Assembly (NCBI GenBank): GCA_951813545.1
Contig: OX638352.1
Location: forward strand, 3,674,835 to 3,738,834
Source of the DNA: an uncultured Poribacteria bacterium
GTDB taxonomy: Bacteria; Poribacteria; WGA-4E; WGA-3G
DNA length: 64,000 bases
Reading direction: 5' to 3'
Position 1 is the first letter of the stretch. The number at the start of each line of letters is the position of its first letter. The notes beneath the pieces are model-generated. The model was not told where the DNA came from and did not search any database. It saw only the letters and a program-made list of their open reading frames with translations. This document shows positions 25,048 to 33,876 of the stretch, piece by piece. Both the position numbers and the translations under genes were made by a program.

Positions 25048-26610
25048 TTACCAATCACTAGTGAAAAAGCGGAATCCTGTTGTCCAACGTCGCTCACCGG
25101 TCAAATTCTCTGCCCCAACAAGGAACTGTCCATATCGGAAAAACCGGAACGCCACTTCGGTGTTCAACTCCGGTTCCCGACTCGTCAATCCTACTCCCTC
25201 CACGCTGATACCGAAACGTCGGGACCACAACCATAAATCCAGTCCTGCACCGACTTGAGAACGCATGAAGCCGGCACGTGCGCGGAGAAAATCCGTTACA
25301 TCGTGCTCATACTGAAATTCAAACCGAGCCTTCTCGTCTCGAATACCCACCCCGAACCGGTACCGCGAATTGGGTTGCTGGGAGAATGCAAACGCCAATT
25401 CGTTGTAGAGTCGCTCCTCAAGACTTAAGTAGCGAAGCTCATAATCCCACCTAACCTCTGGTGACTCAAAAGTCTTCAACCGCTCTTCAGTCCGTTGAGA
25501 AAGTTCTGTTACCGCGTTCATCGCTTGACCGACATCTTGCAAAGTTTGCTGGACATCCTCAAGCGGCTCCGATGTGTTCAGGAGTTGCGCAACGGTGCCC
25601 TCTCCTTCGTTAAGCGTGGCAAGGAGACGACTAACGTTTGCCTCCAACGAGGAGATTGCGGCTGTTGTTGTCCGTAGGTTTTCTAAGATTGGCTCAATGT
25701 TGGCTTCTCCTGTTTTAATAGCATCACTACCCTGTGAAACAAGCGAGGAAACTTGAGCAGCCAACGTGTTGAAATCCATCCGAAAATCTTGTGCTATCCG
25801 TCGAAATTCTGATGTCGTTGCACGGACATCGGTAAAAATTGTGTTGAGCTTCGGTGAATTCTGATTGAGCAATCGTAAGAGTTCACGTGTAATGTCACTG
25901 ACTTGGCTACTCACCATGAGAGAATCTCCCTCCAGCTGTGTAAGAAGGTTATTCACCTTTAGGAGCGTCTCCTGAAAGCGTCTATCGTTTTCGACAGCGA
26001 GTTGTGTCAAGGTCCGCACTGTCTCTCCAGAGTCAACACTTAATTTTTCAATAGTTTTGCCAGTGAGCGCAACGACTTCCCGAATTTCCTTGATAGCGAG
26101 CTGAATCGCTTCTTGGTTTGCTTGGAGCACTTCATTCGCAGCAGTTGTGAGTTCAATTGCTTGTGTCATACCAGCACTTGTTTGCTCAAGAAGTTCCAAG
26201 GCATTAACCGGATCCTTTCCAACAATCGGTAGATTCGCTGGTTTTAAGAGAGGATTCCCGATGGGTCCATTATCAAGGGCAATATAAATTTCACCGACGA
26301 ACCCGTTCATAGAAATTCTGGCACCACATCCCTCCCTTAACCATTCAAATCCGTTTTTGACCTTCGCTTTGATATAAACATTATCAGTATCAGGACGGAG
26401 TTCAATGGCAGTCACTTTACCAATAGGAACACCAGATAGGTAAACGCCTGCCCCGACATAAAGACCATTAACAGAGCGAAATTGAAAAGTCAATTCGTCG
26501 CCAGCCGTTGCCCACGGCCAATTCTCAGCATTTGTAAGAAGGATTGTCAAAAAGACGATCCCAATTAGAACCATTACACCGACTTTTACAGACGCTGTCC
26601 AAAAGTTCAT
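25048..26610 (-). CDS. MlaD/MCE family lipid transport protein
   Basis: The substrate-binding, membrane-anchored component of an Mla-type phospholipid transporter that works between inner and outer membrane. One transmembrane helix (VGVMVLIGIVFLTILL) is followed by the MCE domain (LTFQFRSVNGLYVGAGVYLSG, GKVTAIEL), then about 200 residues of helical coiled coil (VSSQVSDITRELLRLLNQ), and a C-terminal beta-rich region (YRFGVGIRDEKARFEFQYEHD) that looks like an outer-membrane-type barrel or sandwich. At 520 residues it is much longer than E. coli MlaD. The ATG at 26610 has GGGGAG upstream and sits two bases after mlaF. Confidence 0.88.
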   Translation of the reverse strand: MNFWTASVKVGVMVLIGIVFLTILLTNAENWPWATAGDELTFQFRSVNGLYVGAGVYLSGVPIGKVTAIELRPDTDNVYIKAKVKNGFEWLREGCGARISMNGFVGEIYIALDNGPIGNPLLKPANLPIVGKDPVNALELLEQTSAGMTQAIELTTAANEVLQANQEAIQLAIKEIREVVALTGKTIEKLSVDSGETVRTLTQLAVENDRRFQETLLKVNNLLTQLEGDSLMVSSQVSDITRELLRLLNQNSPKLNTIFTDVRATTSEFRRIAQDFRMDFNTLAAQVSSLVSQGSDAIKTGEANIEPILENLRTTTAAISSLEANVSRLLATLNEGEGTVAQLLNTSEPLEDVQQTLQDVGQAMNAVTELSQRTEERLKTFESPEVRWDYELRYLSLEERLYNELAFAFSQQPNSRYRFGVGIRDEKARFEFQYEHDVTDFLRARAGFMRSQVGAGLDLWLWSRRFGISVEGVGLTSREPELNTEVAFRFFRYGQFLVGAENLTGERRWTTGFRFFTSDW

Positions 26611-26611
26611 A

Positions 26612-27391
26612 CTATCTCCCCAAATACCTTTTCAACATGGGATTTTCCATGTTGAGAATCTGGTCTGGTGCGCCAAATAGGATGAACTGTTGCAAAATAG
26701 GATTGTCGATGTTGATAATTTCATCTGGACTTCCGTCCGCAATCTTTTTACCGTCATGAATCATAGCCATCCGGGTAGCGACACTGAAGGCACTGTGCAT
26801 ATCATGTGTTACCACAACGGAGGTGACCTGTAGCCTTTCGTGAAGGTCGCTGATAAGTTGATTGATTTCAGTACAGGTAACCGGGTCAAGCCCAGTTGTG
26901 GGTTCATCGTAAAGAATAACTTCCGGTTCAAATGCGAGTGCCCGTGCAAGCCCAACCCGTTTCCGCATACCACCGCTTAATTCGGCGGGCCGCAAGTCTT
27001 GAACCCCCTCCAGATCAACTAGGCTGAGCTTCTCATCAACGATTTTGTGCATCTCTTGCTTGCCAAGATCTGTATGCTGATCAAGCATAAAAGCGATGTT
27101 TTCCGCGACAGTCATCGAATCAAAGAGGGCAGCAGACTGAAACAGCATCCCAATTTTTCGGCGGAGGACATTCATCTTTTTCGATTTCAAGTTCGATATT
27201 TCCGTGCCATCAAACCAAATTTCACCAGAATCGGCGGCAATCAACCCTGTGATAATCTTGAGGAGTACACTCTTACCACAACCGCTTTGTCCCATAACCA
27301 CGAGCGTCTCACCACGCTGAATTTCAAGGTCTAGCCCGTTTAAAACGTTTTTGCCCCCAAAATTTTTGGTGACCTTTCTAACTGAAATCAT
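26612..27391 (-). CDS. Mla-type ABC transporter ATP-binding protein
   Basis: The ATPase of the Mla lipid transporter. Walker A is GQSGCGKSVLLKII near residue 34, the signature is LSGGMRKRVGLARAL near 137, Walker B is VILYDEPTTGLDP, and the switch histidine is in VVVTHD. The C-terminus has an apparent internal duplication: residues about 219-238 (DEIINIDNPILQQFI) are followed by DQILNMENPMLKRYL. In the DNA the two copies are near 26640 and 26700, 60 bases apart. It lies between mlaE and mlaD in one operon. Confidence 0.92.
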   Translation of the reverse strand: MISVRKVTKNFGGKNVLNGLDLEIQRGETLVVMGQSGCGKSVLLKIITGLIAADSGEIWFDGTEISNLKSKKMNVLRRKIGMLFQSAALFDSMTVAENIAFMLDQHTDLGKQEMHKIVDEKLSLVDLEGVQDLRPAELSGGMRKRVGLARALAFEPEVILYDEPTTGLDPVTCTEINQLISDLHERLQVTSVVVTHDMHSAFSVATRMAMIHDGKKIADGSPDEIINIDNPILQQFILFGAPDQILNMENPMLKRYLGR

Positions 27392-27487
27392 ATTTTCTGC
27401 CTTAGCGCAAAAGACGAAACACGGAATATTTCTTCCAGCGAGTGTGATGTCTTCGTACGGTGAAAACTCCGCCCAAATTCGCGGTGA

Positions 27488-28312
27488 TTATACCAACCCC
27501 AAGATGTTAAAGAGTACATGATTCAAGACGAAATCCAAAACAAGAATAGTAATAAGCGAAATAACGGCGGAACCGGTTGTAGCGGTGCCAACACCTTCAG
27601 CCCCACCCGCCGTCGAGATACTAAAACCCTTATAACACCCAACTGCAGCAATTGCCATCCCGAAAGAGGTCGCTTTAATTAAACTAATGAGAACACTTCC
27701 AATAAAAAGATTCTTTTGCACTTCCAAGAGAAAAAAGTAGCCATTTACATCAAATAGGACCACAACAGCAATAAAACCGCCAGCGATGCCCGCAAATGTT
27801 GAGTAGATAGTCAGCGTCGGCAACATCATAGAACACGCGAGAAAACGCGGCACAACCAAATATTTGACTGGATTTGTGCCCATTACCTCAAGTGCATCAA
27901 TTTGTTCTGTAACCTTCATTGTCGAAAGCTCAGCAGTAATTGATGCCCCGATACGTCCGGCAAGTACGAATGCGGTAATCATCGGACCGAGTTCCTTCAC
28001 AACTGAGACACAAACAAACCTCGCGACTGAACCTTCCACTGCATAAGGTTTGAGTTGAATGTACCCTTGAACACCCAGCACCATTCCGGTGAAAAAACCT
28101 GAGACAATGACGACAGCCAGAGAATTGAAACCGATTAACAATAACTGCTTAACTAACAGATCGAACTGAAAGGGAGGACGGAAAATTTGAATAAGGGTTT
28201 GAAAAAAGAGCGTAAAGGCTTGTCCTATCTCGGAAAGCACATTATGCAACCGAATTTTGATCAAATCAGGGAAACCACTAGAGGCTTCATTTGTAGTGGA
28301 TTGCTGATCCAT
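27488..28312 (-). CDS. MlaE family ABC transporter permease
   Basis: The permease of the Mla lipid transporter. The 274-residue protein has five to six hydrophobic segments and the MlaE core VVKELGPMITAFVLAGRIGASITAEL, with the EQIDALEVMGTNPVKYLVVPR coupling region that contacts the ATPase. It starts eight bases after dnaB ends and is followed by mlaF and mlaD, so lipid transport genes are fused to the ribosome/replication operon. Start ATG at 28312 has the A-rich leader common here. Confidence 0.93.
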   Translation of the reverse strand: MDQQSTTNEASSGFPDLIKIRLHNVLSEIGQAFTLFFQTLIQIFRPPFQFDLLVKQLLLIGFNSLAVVIVSGFFTGMVLGVQGYIQLKPYAVEGSVARFVCVSVVKELGPMITAFVLAGRIGASITAELSTMKVTEQIDALEVMGTNPVKYLVVPRFLACSMMLPTLTIYSTFAGIAGGFIAVVVLFDVNGYFFLLEVQKNLFIGSVLISLIKATSFGMAIAAVGCYKGFSISTAGGAEGVGTATTGSAVISLITILVLDFVLNHVLFNILGLV

Positions 28313-28320
28313 AATTTTTT

Positions 28321-29652
28321 CTAATTAGGATTTTCAAATCGCATCTGTTTTTTAGTAAAATAAAGAACGACCGTTCCAGTCGCCCCGTTACGTTGCTTCT
28401 TAATCATAAGGTTCGCTTCAACCCTATCTCCGGCTTCTTCCTCTTCGTAATAATCTTCTCGGTATAAAAATGCAACGAGGTCAGCATCTTGTTCAATTGC
28501 CCCAGATTCGCGTAAATCTGAGAGTTGTGGTTGTTTGTCGGGACGACGTTCAACTTCACGACTCAACTGCGAACAAGCGATAATCGGAACATTGAGTTCC
28601 CATGCGAGGACTTTCAAGGAGCGTGAGATTTCTGAAATCTCCTGTTCACGCTGATTGTATCTACCTGTCCCTCTGAGCAGTTGCAAATAATCAACGATAA
28701 TAAGGGCGAGATCACTGTGTTCACCTTTTAATCGCCGTCCTTCGGCGCGTAGACTCTGAACAGTAAGACCACGGTTATCGTTAATGAGGATGGGTGCTTC
28801 AGCCAAGCGACTTGCTCCCTCGGTTAACGGTCTCCAATAGTCTTCACTGAAATTACCGGTTCGGAGCCGCCCAAAATCAATACGGGATTCGGCGGCTAGC
28901 ATCCTCATGACGATATCCTGTGCAGGCATCTCAAGACTAAAAATGGCAACTGGACGCTCCTGTTCAAGGGCGATGTTTTGTGCCATATTTAGCACTAAGG
29001 TCGTTTTGCCCATACTCGGTCGAGCGGCGATGATGATAAAATTACCGGGTTGCAATCCCGATGTCATGTGGTCAAAATCCATAAAGCCGGTCGGTACCCC
29101 TAAAAACCGATCAGCTTTGTGATAGAGTTTCTCTATAGCATCTATACTCGTTGTAATCAGTGGACGGATCAGATGAAATCCTCGTTGGGACTCGTCTTGT
29201 CCAAGTTCAAAGACGGCTTCCTGCGATTGATTGAGAATCTCTGCAAGTTCTACGGTTTCATCTTGGGCAAGTTCGCGAATCTGACTCCCTGCTTGGATCA
29301 ACCGACGGCGCGTCGCTTTCTCATGCAAAATATCTGCATAAAACTCCGTACTCTCAGTCTCCACAATAGGGGCTTGAAGCTCATACAAATAGCCAGCACC
29401 CCCTGCCCGATTGATCTGATTTGTCCGTTTCAGTTCATCGGCAACAAGAAGCGGATCGGCATTACTAACGCGTTCATATACAGCAAGGATAGCTGTATAG
29501 ATAAGCTGATGGTCGGTCGTAAAAAATGCATCAGAGGTATGCCCAAGCAGGGCAATTACCCGAGGGATCACCGACTTTTCAGTCATCATCGCGCCGAGTA
29601 CTGCTTGTTCGGCTTCCTTGTCAGAGAGGGTATCAACGGCTTGTGCCTGCAT
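28321..29652 (-). CDS. dnaB: Replicative DNA helicase
   Basis: DnaB is the hexameric helicase at the replication fork. The 443-residue protein has the N-terminal primase-interaction domain (DKEAEQAVLGAMM, VADELKRTNQINRAGG) and the RecA-like domain with LQPGNFIIIAARPSMGKTT-type Walker A, FSLEMPAQDIVMRML, LIIVDYLQLLRG (Walker B) and the C-terminal SQLSREVERRPDKQP and DLRESGAIEQDADLV motifs. No intein is present. It follows rplI by two bases, the usual bacterial arrangement. Confidence 0.97.
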   Translation of the reverse strand: MQAQAVDTLSDKEAEQAVLGAMMTEKSVIPRVIALLGHTSDAFFTTDHQLIYTAILAVYERVSNADPLLVADELKRTNQINRAGGAGYLYELQAPIVETESTEFYADILHEKATRRRLIQAGSQIRELAQDETVELAEILNQSQEAVFELGQDESQRGFHLIRPLITTSIDAIEKLYHKADRFLGVPTGFMDFDHMTSGLQPGNFIIIAARPSMGKTTLVLNMAQNIALEQERPVAIFSLEMPAQDIVMRMLAAESRIDFGRLRTGNFSEDYWRPLTEGASRLAEAPILINDNRGLTVQSLRAEGRRLKGEHSDLALIIVDYLQLLRGTGRYNQREQEISEISRSLKVLAWELNVPIIACSQLSREVERRPDKQPQLSDLRESGAIEQDADLVAFLYREDYYEEEEAGDRVEANLMIKKQRNGATGTVVLYFTKKQMRFENPN

Positions 29653-29654
29653 AA

Positions 29655-30101
29655 TTATTCTTCACGTTCAACAACAACGCGGAGTTCAACAACAACATCC
29701 GTATGCAACCTGACAGGCACCATGAACACACCGAGTTCACGAATCGGGTCTGCGAGTTCAAAGAATCGTCGTTCCAGATCGAAGCCCTCAGTCCGTAAAA
29801 CCTCAGCAATATCCATAGAGGTGACAGAGCCAAAAAGCCGGTCATTTTCGCCAGCACGTCTACTCAGGGTGCATGTAACACCAATCATCTGTGCAGCGAT
29901 TTCCTGTGCTTGCTCTTTATCCTTCGCTTCCTGATGGTCAATTACTCGTTTCTCATGCTCAAGGTGACGACGATTCCGCTCCGTTGCATGCACCGCCAAC
30001 TGCATCGGGAGGAGGTAGTTGCGCGCATAGCCATCGGCGACCTGCAATACATCGCCCGGTGTACCGAGCCCTTCAACACTTTTCTTTAGAATCACTTCCA
30101 T
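29655..30101 (-). CDS. rplI: 50S ribosomal protein L9
   Basis: Protein bL9, with 148 residues, binds 23S rRNA at the base of the L1 stalk. The N-terminal RNA-binding domain reads MEVILKKSVEGLGTPGDVLQV then DGYARNYLLP, the family signature, followed by the long central helix and the C-terminal domain (FDLERRFFELADPIRELG, VRLHTDVVVELRV). It lies between rpsR and dnaB, as in many bacteria. Confidence 0.97.
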   Translation of the reverse strand: MEVILKKSVEGLGTPGDVLQVADGYARNYLLPMQLAVHATERNRRHLEHEKRVIDHQEAKDKEQAQEIAAQMIGVTCTLSRRAGENDRLFGSVTSMDIAEVLRTEGFDLERRFFELADPIRELGVFMVPVRLHTDVVVELRVVVEREE

Positions 30102-30163
30102 AATTGAAAACCTAAACTATTTTTGGTAGGGAAACCAGTTCTATTGTGCCTGAAGCCCTACTT

Positions 30164-30364
30164 TTATCGTGTAAATGGCAACAGTGCCATATTACGCGCG
30201 CGCTTTACTGCCCGCGTCACCATTCGCTGTTGTTTCGCCGATAGTCCAGTGACCCGGCGACTCACAATTTTGCCACGTTCATTAATAAATTTTCGCAGCG
30301 TATCCACATCTTTGTAGTCGAAAGATTCAATTTTGTGGTAGCGCTGCCTGCGACGGAATGCCAT
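30164..30364 (-). CDS. rpsR: 30S ribosomal protein S18
   Basis: Protein bS18, 66 residues, pairs with bS6 on the platform of the small subunit. The core FDYKDVDTLRKFINERGKI then SRRVTGLSAKQQRMVTRAV and ARNMALLPF is typical. The ORF continues upstream to 30403, but the ATG at 30364 (MAFRRRQRYHK) has AAGGA upstream and matches the usual length. Confidence 0.96.
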   Translation of the reverse strand: MAFRRRQRYHKIESFDYKDVDTLRKFINERGKIVSRRVTGLSAKQQRMVTRAVKRARNMALLPFTR

Positions 30365-30508
30365 ATCAATTCTGTTCCTTTTTTCTAAAGTGTTGCACAT
30401 CAAAGCATTTTTGACGCGCCATGTCCAATGCTCCCATTAGAAGCTTAAACAAGGAAACGCGGGAGAACCTCCGTATGACAATGGCTCTCCCACGAATACT
30501 GTTTTTAT

Positions 30509-30976
30509 TTAAAACGGGATGTCGTCCTCTGTTGTAGAAGGCGCACTACTCGGTGCAGGGGCCTCTTGATAAGAAGCAGACTGCGCTGGTGCAGCTGCAG
30601 GTTGGGCATCAGCGTAACCGCCGCCCATCTCATCACCATCGCGCCGTCCACCGATTAATTGAATTCGAAACGCTGTAACAGAGAGCTTATTCCGTTTGGT
30701 TCCATCATCGGCTTCCCAAGAGTCAAATTTAAGACTCCCTTCAAGAAAAACAGGGCTGCCTTTACTGAGGTACTCGTTCACAATCTCCGCTTGCCTACCC
30801 CAAGCCGCTACATCAACAAAACAGACATTCTCTTTCTGCTCGCCCGACTGCCGATCAGTGTAACGCTCACTTACAGCGAGTCCAAAATTTACGACTGATG
30901 TTCCACTTGGAAGAAATTTCATTTCCGGGTCGCGGGTAAGATTCCCCATCAGGATGACCTTGTTGTAACTTGCCAT
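30509..30976 (-). CDS. ssb: Single-stranded DNA-binding protein
   Basis: SSB coats single-stranded DNA and recruits repair and replication partners. The OB-fold covers residues 1-110 (NKVILMGNLTRDPEMKF, SVVNFGLAV, FVDVAAWGRQAE, GSPVFLEGSLKFDSWE) and is followed by an alanine/proline-rich linker and the acidic tip EDDIPF that binds partners. At 155 residues it is normal. It has a good ribosome site (AAGAGGAGAAACC before ATG) and sits between rpsF and rpsR. Confidence 0.96.
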   Translation of the reverse strand: MASYNKVILMGNLTRDPEMKFLPSGTSVVNFGLAVSERYTDRQSGEQKENVCFVDVAAWGRQAEIVNEYLSKGSPVFLEGSLKFDSWEADDGTKRNKLSVTAFRIQLIGGRRDGDEMGGGYADAQPAAAPAQSASYQEAPAPSSAPSTTEDDIPF

Positions 30977-31056
30977 GGTTTCTCCTCTTTATCTGTAGAC
31001 TTGGACCTTTTAAGGTCGCCTACAAACCAAAAGCTTAAAATTTGGATGATGCTTAT

Positions 31057-31572
31057 TTAGGCAGACTCTGTCGTATCCTCAGCCTCTGTATCATTGTCTC
31101 CGGCATCATCATCTATTTCCACATCATCTGCTTCCGCATCCTCGTCTGTTTCCGCATCCTCATCTGCTTCCACATCCTCGTCTGTTTCCGCATCATCTGT
31201 TGTATCTTCAGTCTCTGCCTCATCACCCGATGTTGATTCCTCAACCTCGCCTGTCTCACCGGCGAGTTCGGCTTTCAACTTGTCAATATCGTCCTCATAC
31301 TGGACGACCATGTAGCGCAAAATCGTCTCAATCACATGCAAGGATTGGTTTAATTCCGCAACAAAGCTCGGTGCACTCTCAAAAATGTAGAGCACGTAAT
31401 AGCCTTCACTCCGTTTCCGGATCGGATAGGCGAGTCGCTTCTTTCCCCAAGAGTCAACCTTCAGGAGAGTCCCGCCATTTTCGATGATGCTCTTTACTTG
31501 ATTTGTAAGAGCCTCTGCTTCGTTTTCATCGTGGTCGGGCGTTATGATAAGCAGGAGTTCGTAAGGTTTCAA
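31057..31572 (-). CDS. rpsF: 30S ribosomal protein S6 with long acidic tail
   Basis: Protein bS6, which pairs with bS18. The conserved core is KPYELLLIITPDHDENEAEA, DSWGKKRLAYPIRKRSEGYYVLY and VIETILRYMVV in the first 100 residues. It is followed by about 70 residues made almost only of D, E, T, A and S (repeating DAETDEDAEADE units). I chose TTG at 31572, which begins the homology and has AGAGG nine bases upstream; the ATG just before it is out of frame. E. coli S6 receives glutamates after translation, so an encoded acidic tail may play a like role (inference). Confidence 0.9.
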   Translation of the reverse strand: MKPYELLLIITPDHDENEAEALTNQVKSIIENGGTLLKVDSWGKKRLAYPIRKRSEGYYVLYIFESAPSFVAELNQSLHVIETILRYMVVQYEDDIDKLKAELAGETGEVEESTSGDEAETEDTTDDAETDEDVEADEDAETDEDAEADDVEIDDDAGDNDTEAEDTTESA

Positions 31573-31724
31573 ATTTTCATGCCTCTCTTCGGACCTGTGG
31601 CTCCACTGCCGTTGTAACAAAAGCAGGGAGCAGAGATTAATTAAGTGAACCCACCTGATGCAAGCGTACCAAAAGCGCGATTACAAGTTAGATGGAATTC
31701 TGTTAGTTAATTTTAAGTTATATA

Positions 31725-31753
31725 ATTATACCACATTTCAATCCTCATATCAA
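31725..31753 (-). promoter_or_regulatory. Sigma-70-type promoter of the rpsF operon
   Basis: On the minus strand TTGATA (31753-31748), 17 bases, TATAAT (31730-31725). Transcription would begin near 31718, leaving a leader of about 145 nt before rpsF, where an S6:S18-type autoregulatory structure may lie. No gene is visible between 31754 and 32005. Confidence 0.75.
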
Positions 31754-32005
31754 CCAAAAATCACATTTTTTCATGGAATCAACGAGGATGTACCAGCAAA
31801 ACCATTCCATAACAAAGGTAGTAATCAAGTATATCCGCGTCAAGTATAACAGATTTGTGTTGCGTTTTCAAATCCTATATTTCACGCAGCAACCGCCAAG
31901 GCTTCAAGTAGACACGAACACATTGATGTGCCAGCGAAACCTAATACCGCTTCACAAGTGTCTCCGGTAAGCGGTTTGAAACCACGACGTAGTCAAACAG
32001 AAAAT

Positions 32006-32866
32006 TTAGGTTGGAAGCACTGCATGGGCAGTTATATGTAGCGGTAAGAAAAACGGACGTTTCGATGCGAGAACCTCTCGCCGAAGCCGTGCGGCTAACG
32101 TATCTACATCCACCTGTTCTGCTGTCGCAAGTCCGTATTTTTTTAGGAGTGGAAGGAGACTTTGAAAGATAGTCGCCATATATCGGTACCCCGCCCACGT
32201 TTCGGCGGCACCGATTGGAGATTCAAGATGCATCGTTGGTAGTGGCAAACCTGCATCAACAAAAGCGCGATAAAGCCCAATACCCATGTCAAGGTGCGCC
32301 CCTGAATGTTCAAATGCGCCTAAAATCCACTTAATAAGTTGGTTCATGAGAGGCGTGTCCGGATGCAAGAGGGCAGGGTAAAGTGTATATTCCGGCTCCT
32401 GAAATGCGATGATACCTCCAGGATTCAAATGCGTTACGAGTTTAGCAAATGCTTCCCCCGGATCCGCCATATACATCAAGACAAATCGTCCGACAATAGC
32501 GTCAAATTTATCCGAAAAGGCAAGGCCTCGCGCATCACCAGCAATGAACTCAACGTTCCTTATGCCTGCTTCGGTTGCGCGCTGACGTGCCGTTTCCAGA
32601 ATTACCGGATTGACATCCACACCGACAATCTGCCCATCTTGTCCAACGAGTTCAGCAAGCATGAGTGCAACATCACCAGCACCGCTACCGATTTCAAGGA
32701 CCCGCATCCCTGCCGTGATACCGGCTCGTTTGCAGAGACGCTGCGTTGACTCTCCATAGATTCTTGACTGCTCAATGAGACGTGTTGTTTCGTGTGACGT
32801 TCGTCCTAATGTATAGGTAGCATCGGTGCTTGGTGAGTGCAAGTTTTCTGAGTTATCTTTCGCCAT
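32006..32866 (-). CDS. Class I SAM-dependent methyltransferase
   Basis: A 286-residue methyltransferase. Motif I is VLEIGSGAGDVALMLAELVG at about 55-74, followed by QIVGVDVNPVILETA (acidic residue for the ribose), EFIAGDARGLAF, and FDAIVGRFVLMYMADP (motif IV), then LNPGGIIAFQEPEY. This is the pattern of the UbiE/small-molecule group; substrate unknown. It is the downstream member of a tandem pair with 32879-33715, 12 bases apart, clearly paralogous over the whole length. Confidence 0.9.
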   Translation of the reverse strand: MAKDNSENLHSPSTDATYTLGRTSHETTRLIEQSRIYGESTQRLCKRAGITAGMRVLEIGSGAGDVALMLAELVGQDGQIVGVDVNPVILETARQRATEAGIRNVEFIAGDARGLAFSDKFDAIVGRFVLMYMADPGEAFAKLVTHLNPGGIIAFQEPEYTLYPALLHPDTPLMNQLIKWILGAFEHSGAHLDMGIGLYRAFVDAGLPLPTMHLESPIGAAETWAGYRYMATIFQSLLPLLKKYGLATAEQVDVDTLAARLRREVLASKRPFFLPLHITAHAVLPT

Positions 32867-32878
32867 GCGTAGAGCCTT

Positions 32879-33715
32879 TTATGATGCCAGGGTTGCATAC
32901 GCTGTGATATGCGGCGGCAACATAATGGGTCGTTTCGATGCAGCGACCTCTGCCTGTATCCTCTCTGCCAGCGTGTCAACATCTAACTCATCAGCTGTGG
33001 CAATCCCATACGCCTCCATCAGAGGGACGAGACTCCGAAAACTGTTGGCAAGGTATTCATAGCCGGGCCAGTCCTTAGGACCCCCCATGGGTGCTTCAAA
33101 ATGTAGAGTAGGTTCAGGTAAGCCTGCCTCAACAAAGGCTTTGTAAAGATCCATGCCCATCTCAAGATGAGCACCGGAACGCTCAAACACGGTGCGCCCC
33201 CATTCAATCAATTTGTTCGCTAAAGGGGTATCTGGATGCAACGCTGCAGTATAAGGTGTAAAATCAACTTCCTGAAAGGCAACAATTCCGCCGGGACGCA
33301 AATGTGTCGCCAAATGCTTAAGTGCCTCCGCTGGATCCGCCATATACATTAGCACAAGCCGTCCGGCAACAGCATCAAAATCGCTCGGAAGTTCAAGGGT
33401 TCGGGTATCACCGGCAATGAATTCAATGTTTGAAAAACCCGCTGCATCCGCCCGACCTTGTGCTGTTTTGAGAATATCAGGGTTGACATCTACGCCGACA
33501 ACTTTTCCCTCGGGTCCAACAAATTCAGCGAGCGTGAGTGCGACATCACCAGCACCACTCCCAACATCAAGGACTTTCATCCCCTCGGCGATGCCGCTCC
33601 TCAGAAAAAAGCGGCGCGTCACATTATCATAAAGTTGTGATTGTTCAATTAAGCGGTCCGTTTCTCCTTCGCTACGGCCCATTGTATATTCTGCATCTCT
33701 GGACTGATTGCTCAT
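32879..33715 (-). CDS. Class I SAM-dependent methyltransferase (paralogue of the next gene)
   Basis: A 278-residue methyltransferase with motif I VLDVGSGAGDVALTLAEFVG, KVVGVDVNPDILKTAQ, EFIAGDTRTLELP, FDAVAGRLVLMYMADP and LRPGGIVAFQEVDF. It shares most of these blocks and the YTMGRSEGETDRLIEQSQLY leader motif with the gene at 32006-32866, so the pair arose by tandem duplication. Of three close ATG codons, the one at 33715 has GAGG at a proper distance. Substrate unknown; the two may act on related molecules. Confidence 0.9.
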   Translation of the reverse strand: MSNQSRDAEYTMGRSEGETDRLIEQSQLYDNVTRRFFLRSGIAEGMKVLDVGSGAGDVALTLAEFVGPEGKVVGVDVNPDILKTAQGRADAAGFSNIEFIAGDTRTLELPSDFDAVAGRLVLMYMADPAEALKHLATHLRPGGIVAFQEVDFTPYTAALHPDTPLANKLIEWGRTVFERSGAHLEMGMDLYKAFVEAGLPEPTLHFEAPMGGPKDWPGYEYLANSFRSLVPLMEAYGIATADELDVDTLAERIQAEVAASKRPIMLPPHITAYATLAS

Positions 33716-33876
33716 GTTCATATACCTCACTTTCGAGAACTATGCAAAGCATAAAGACCTCGGGTTAATAATTGCTAAGTAATGTGTATTCGATAATAAA
33801 AATACAAATGTAAATGTAGACACCCTATGCTGGTCACTATGAGGTCTACGTGCTTAAGTCAAATTCACGTTAAGTA

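Noticed and set aside
29119..29934. A 271-codon open frame antisense to dnaB and rplI
   Set aside because: Both overlapped genes are certain, and the composition of the antisense product is that of a shadow frame.
31080..31200. Regular short repeats that look array-like
   Set aside because: They are the codons of the acidic S6 tail in phase with the reading frame; there are no unique spacers, so it is not a CRISPR array.
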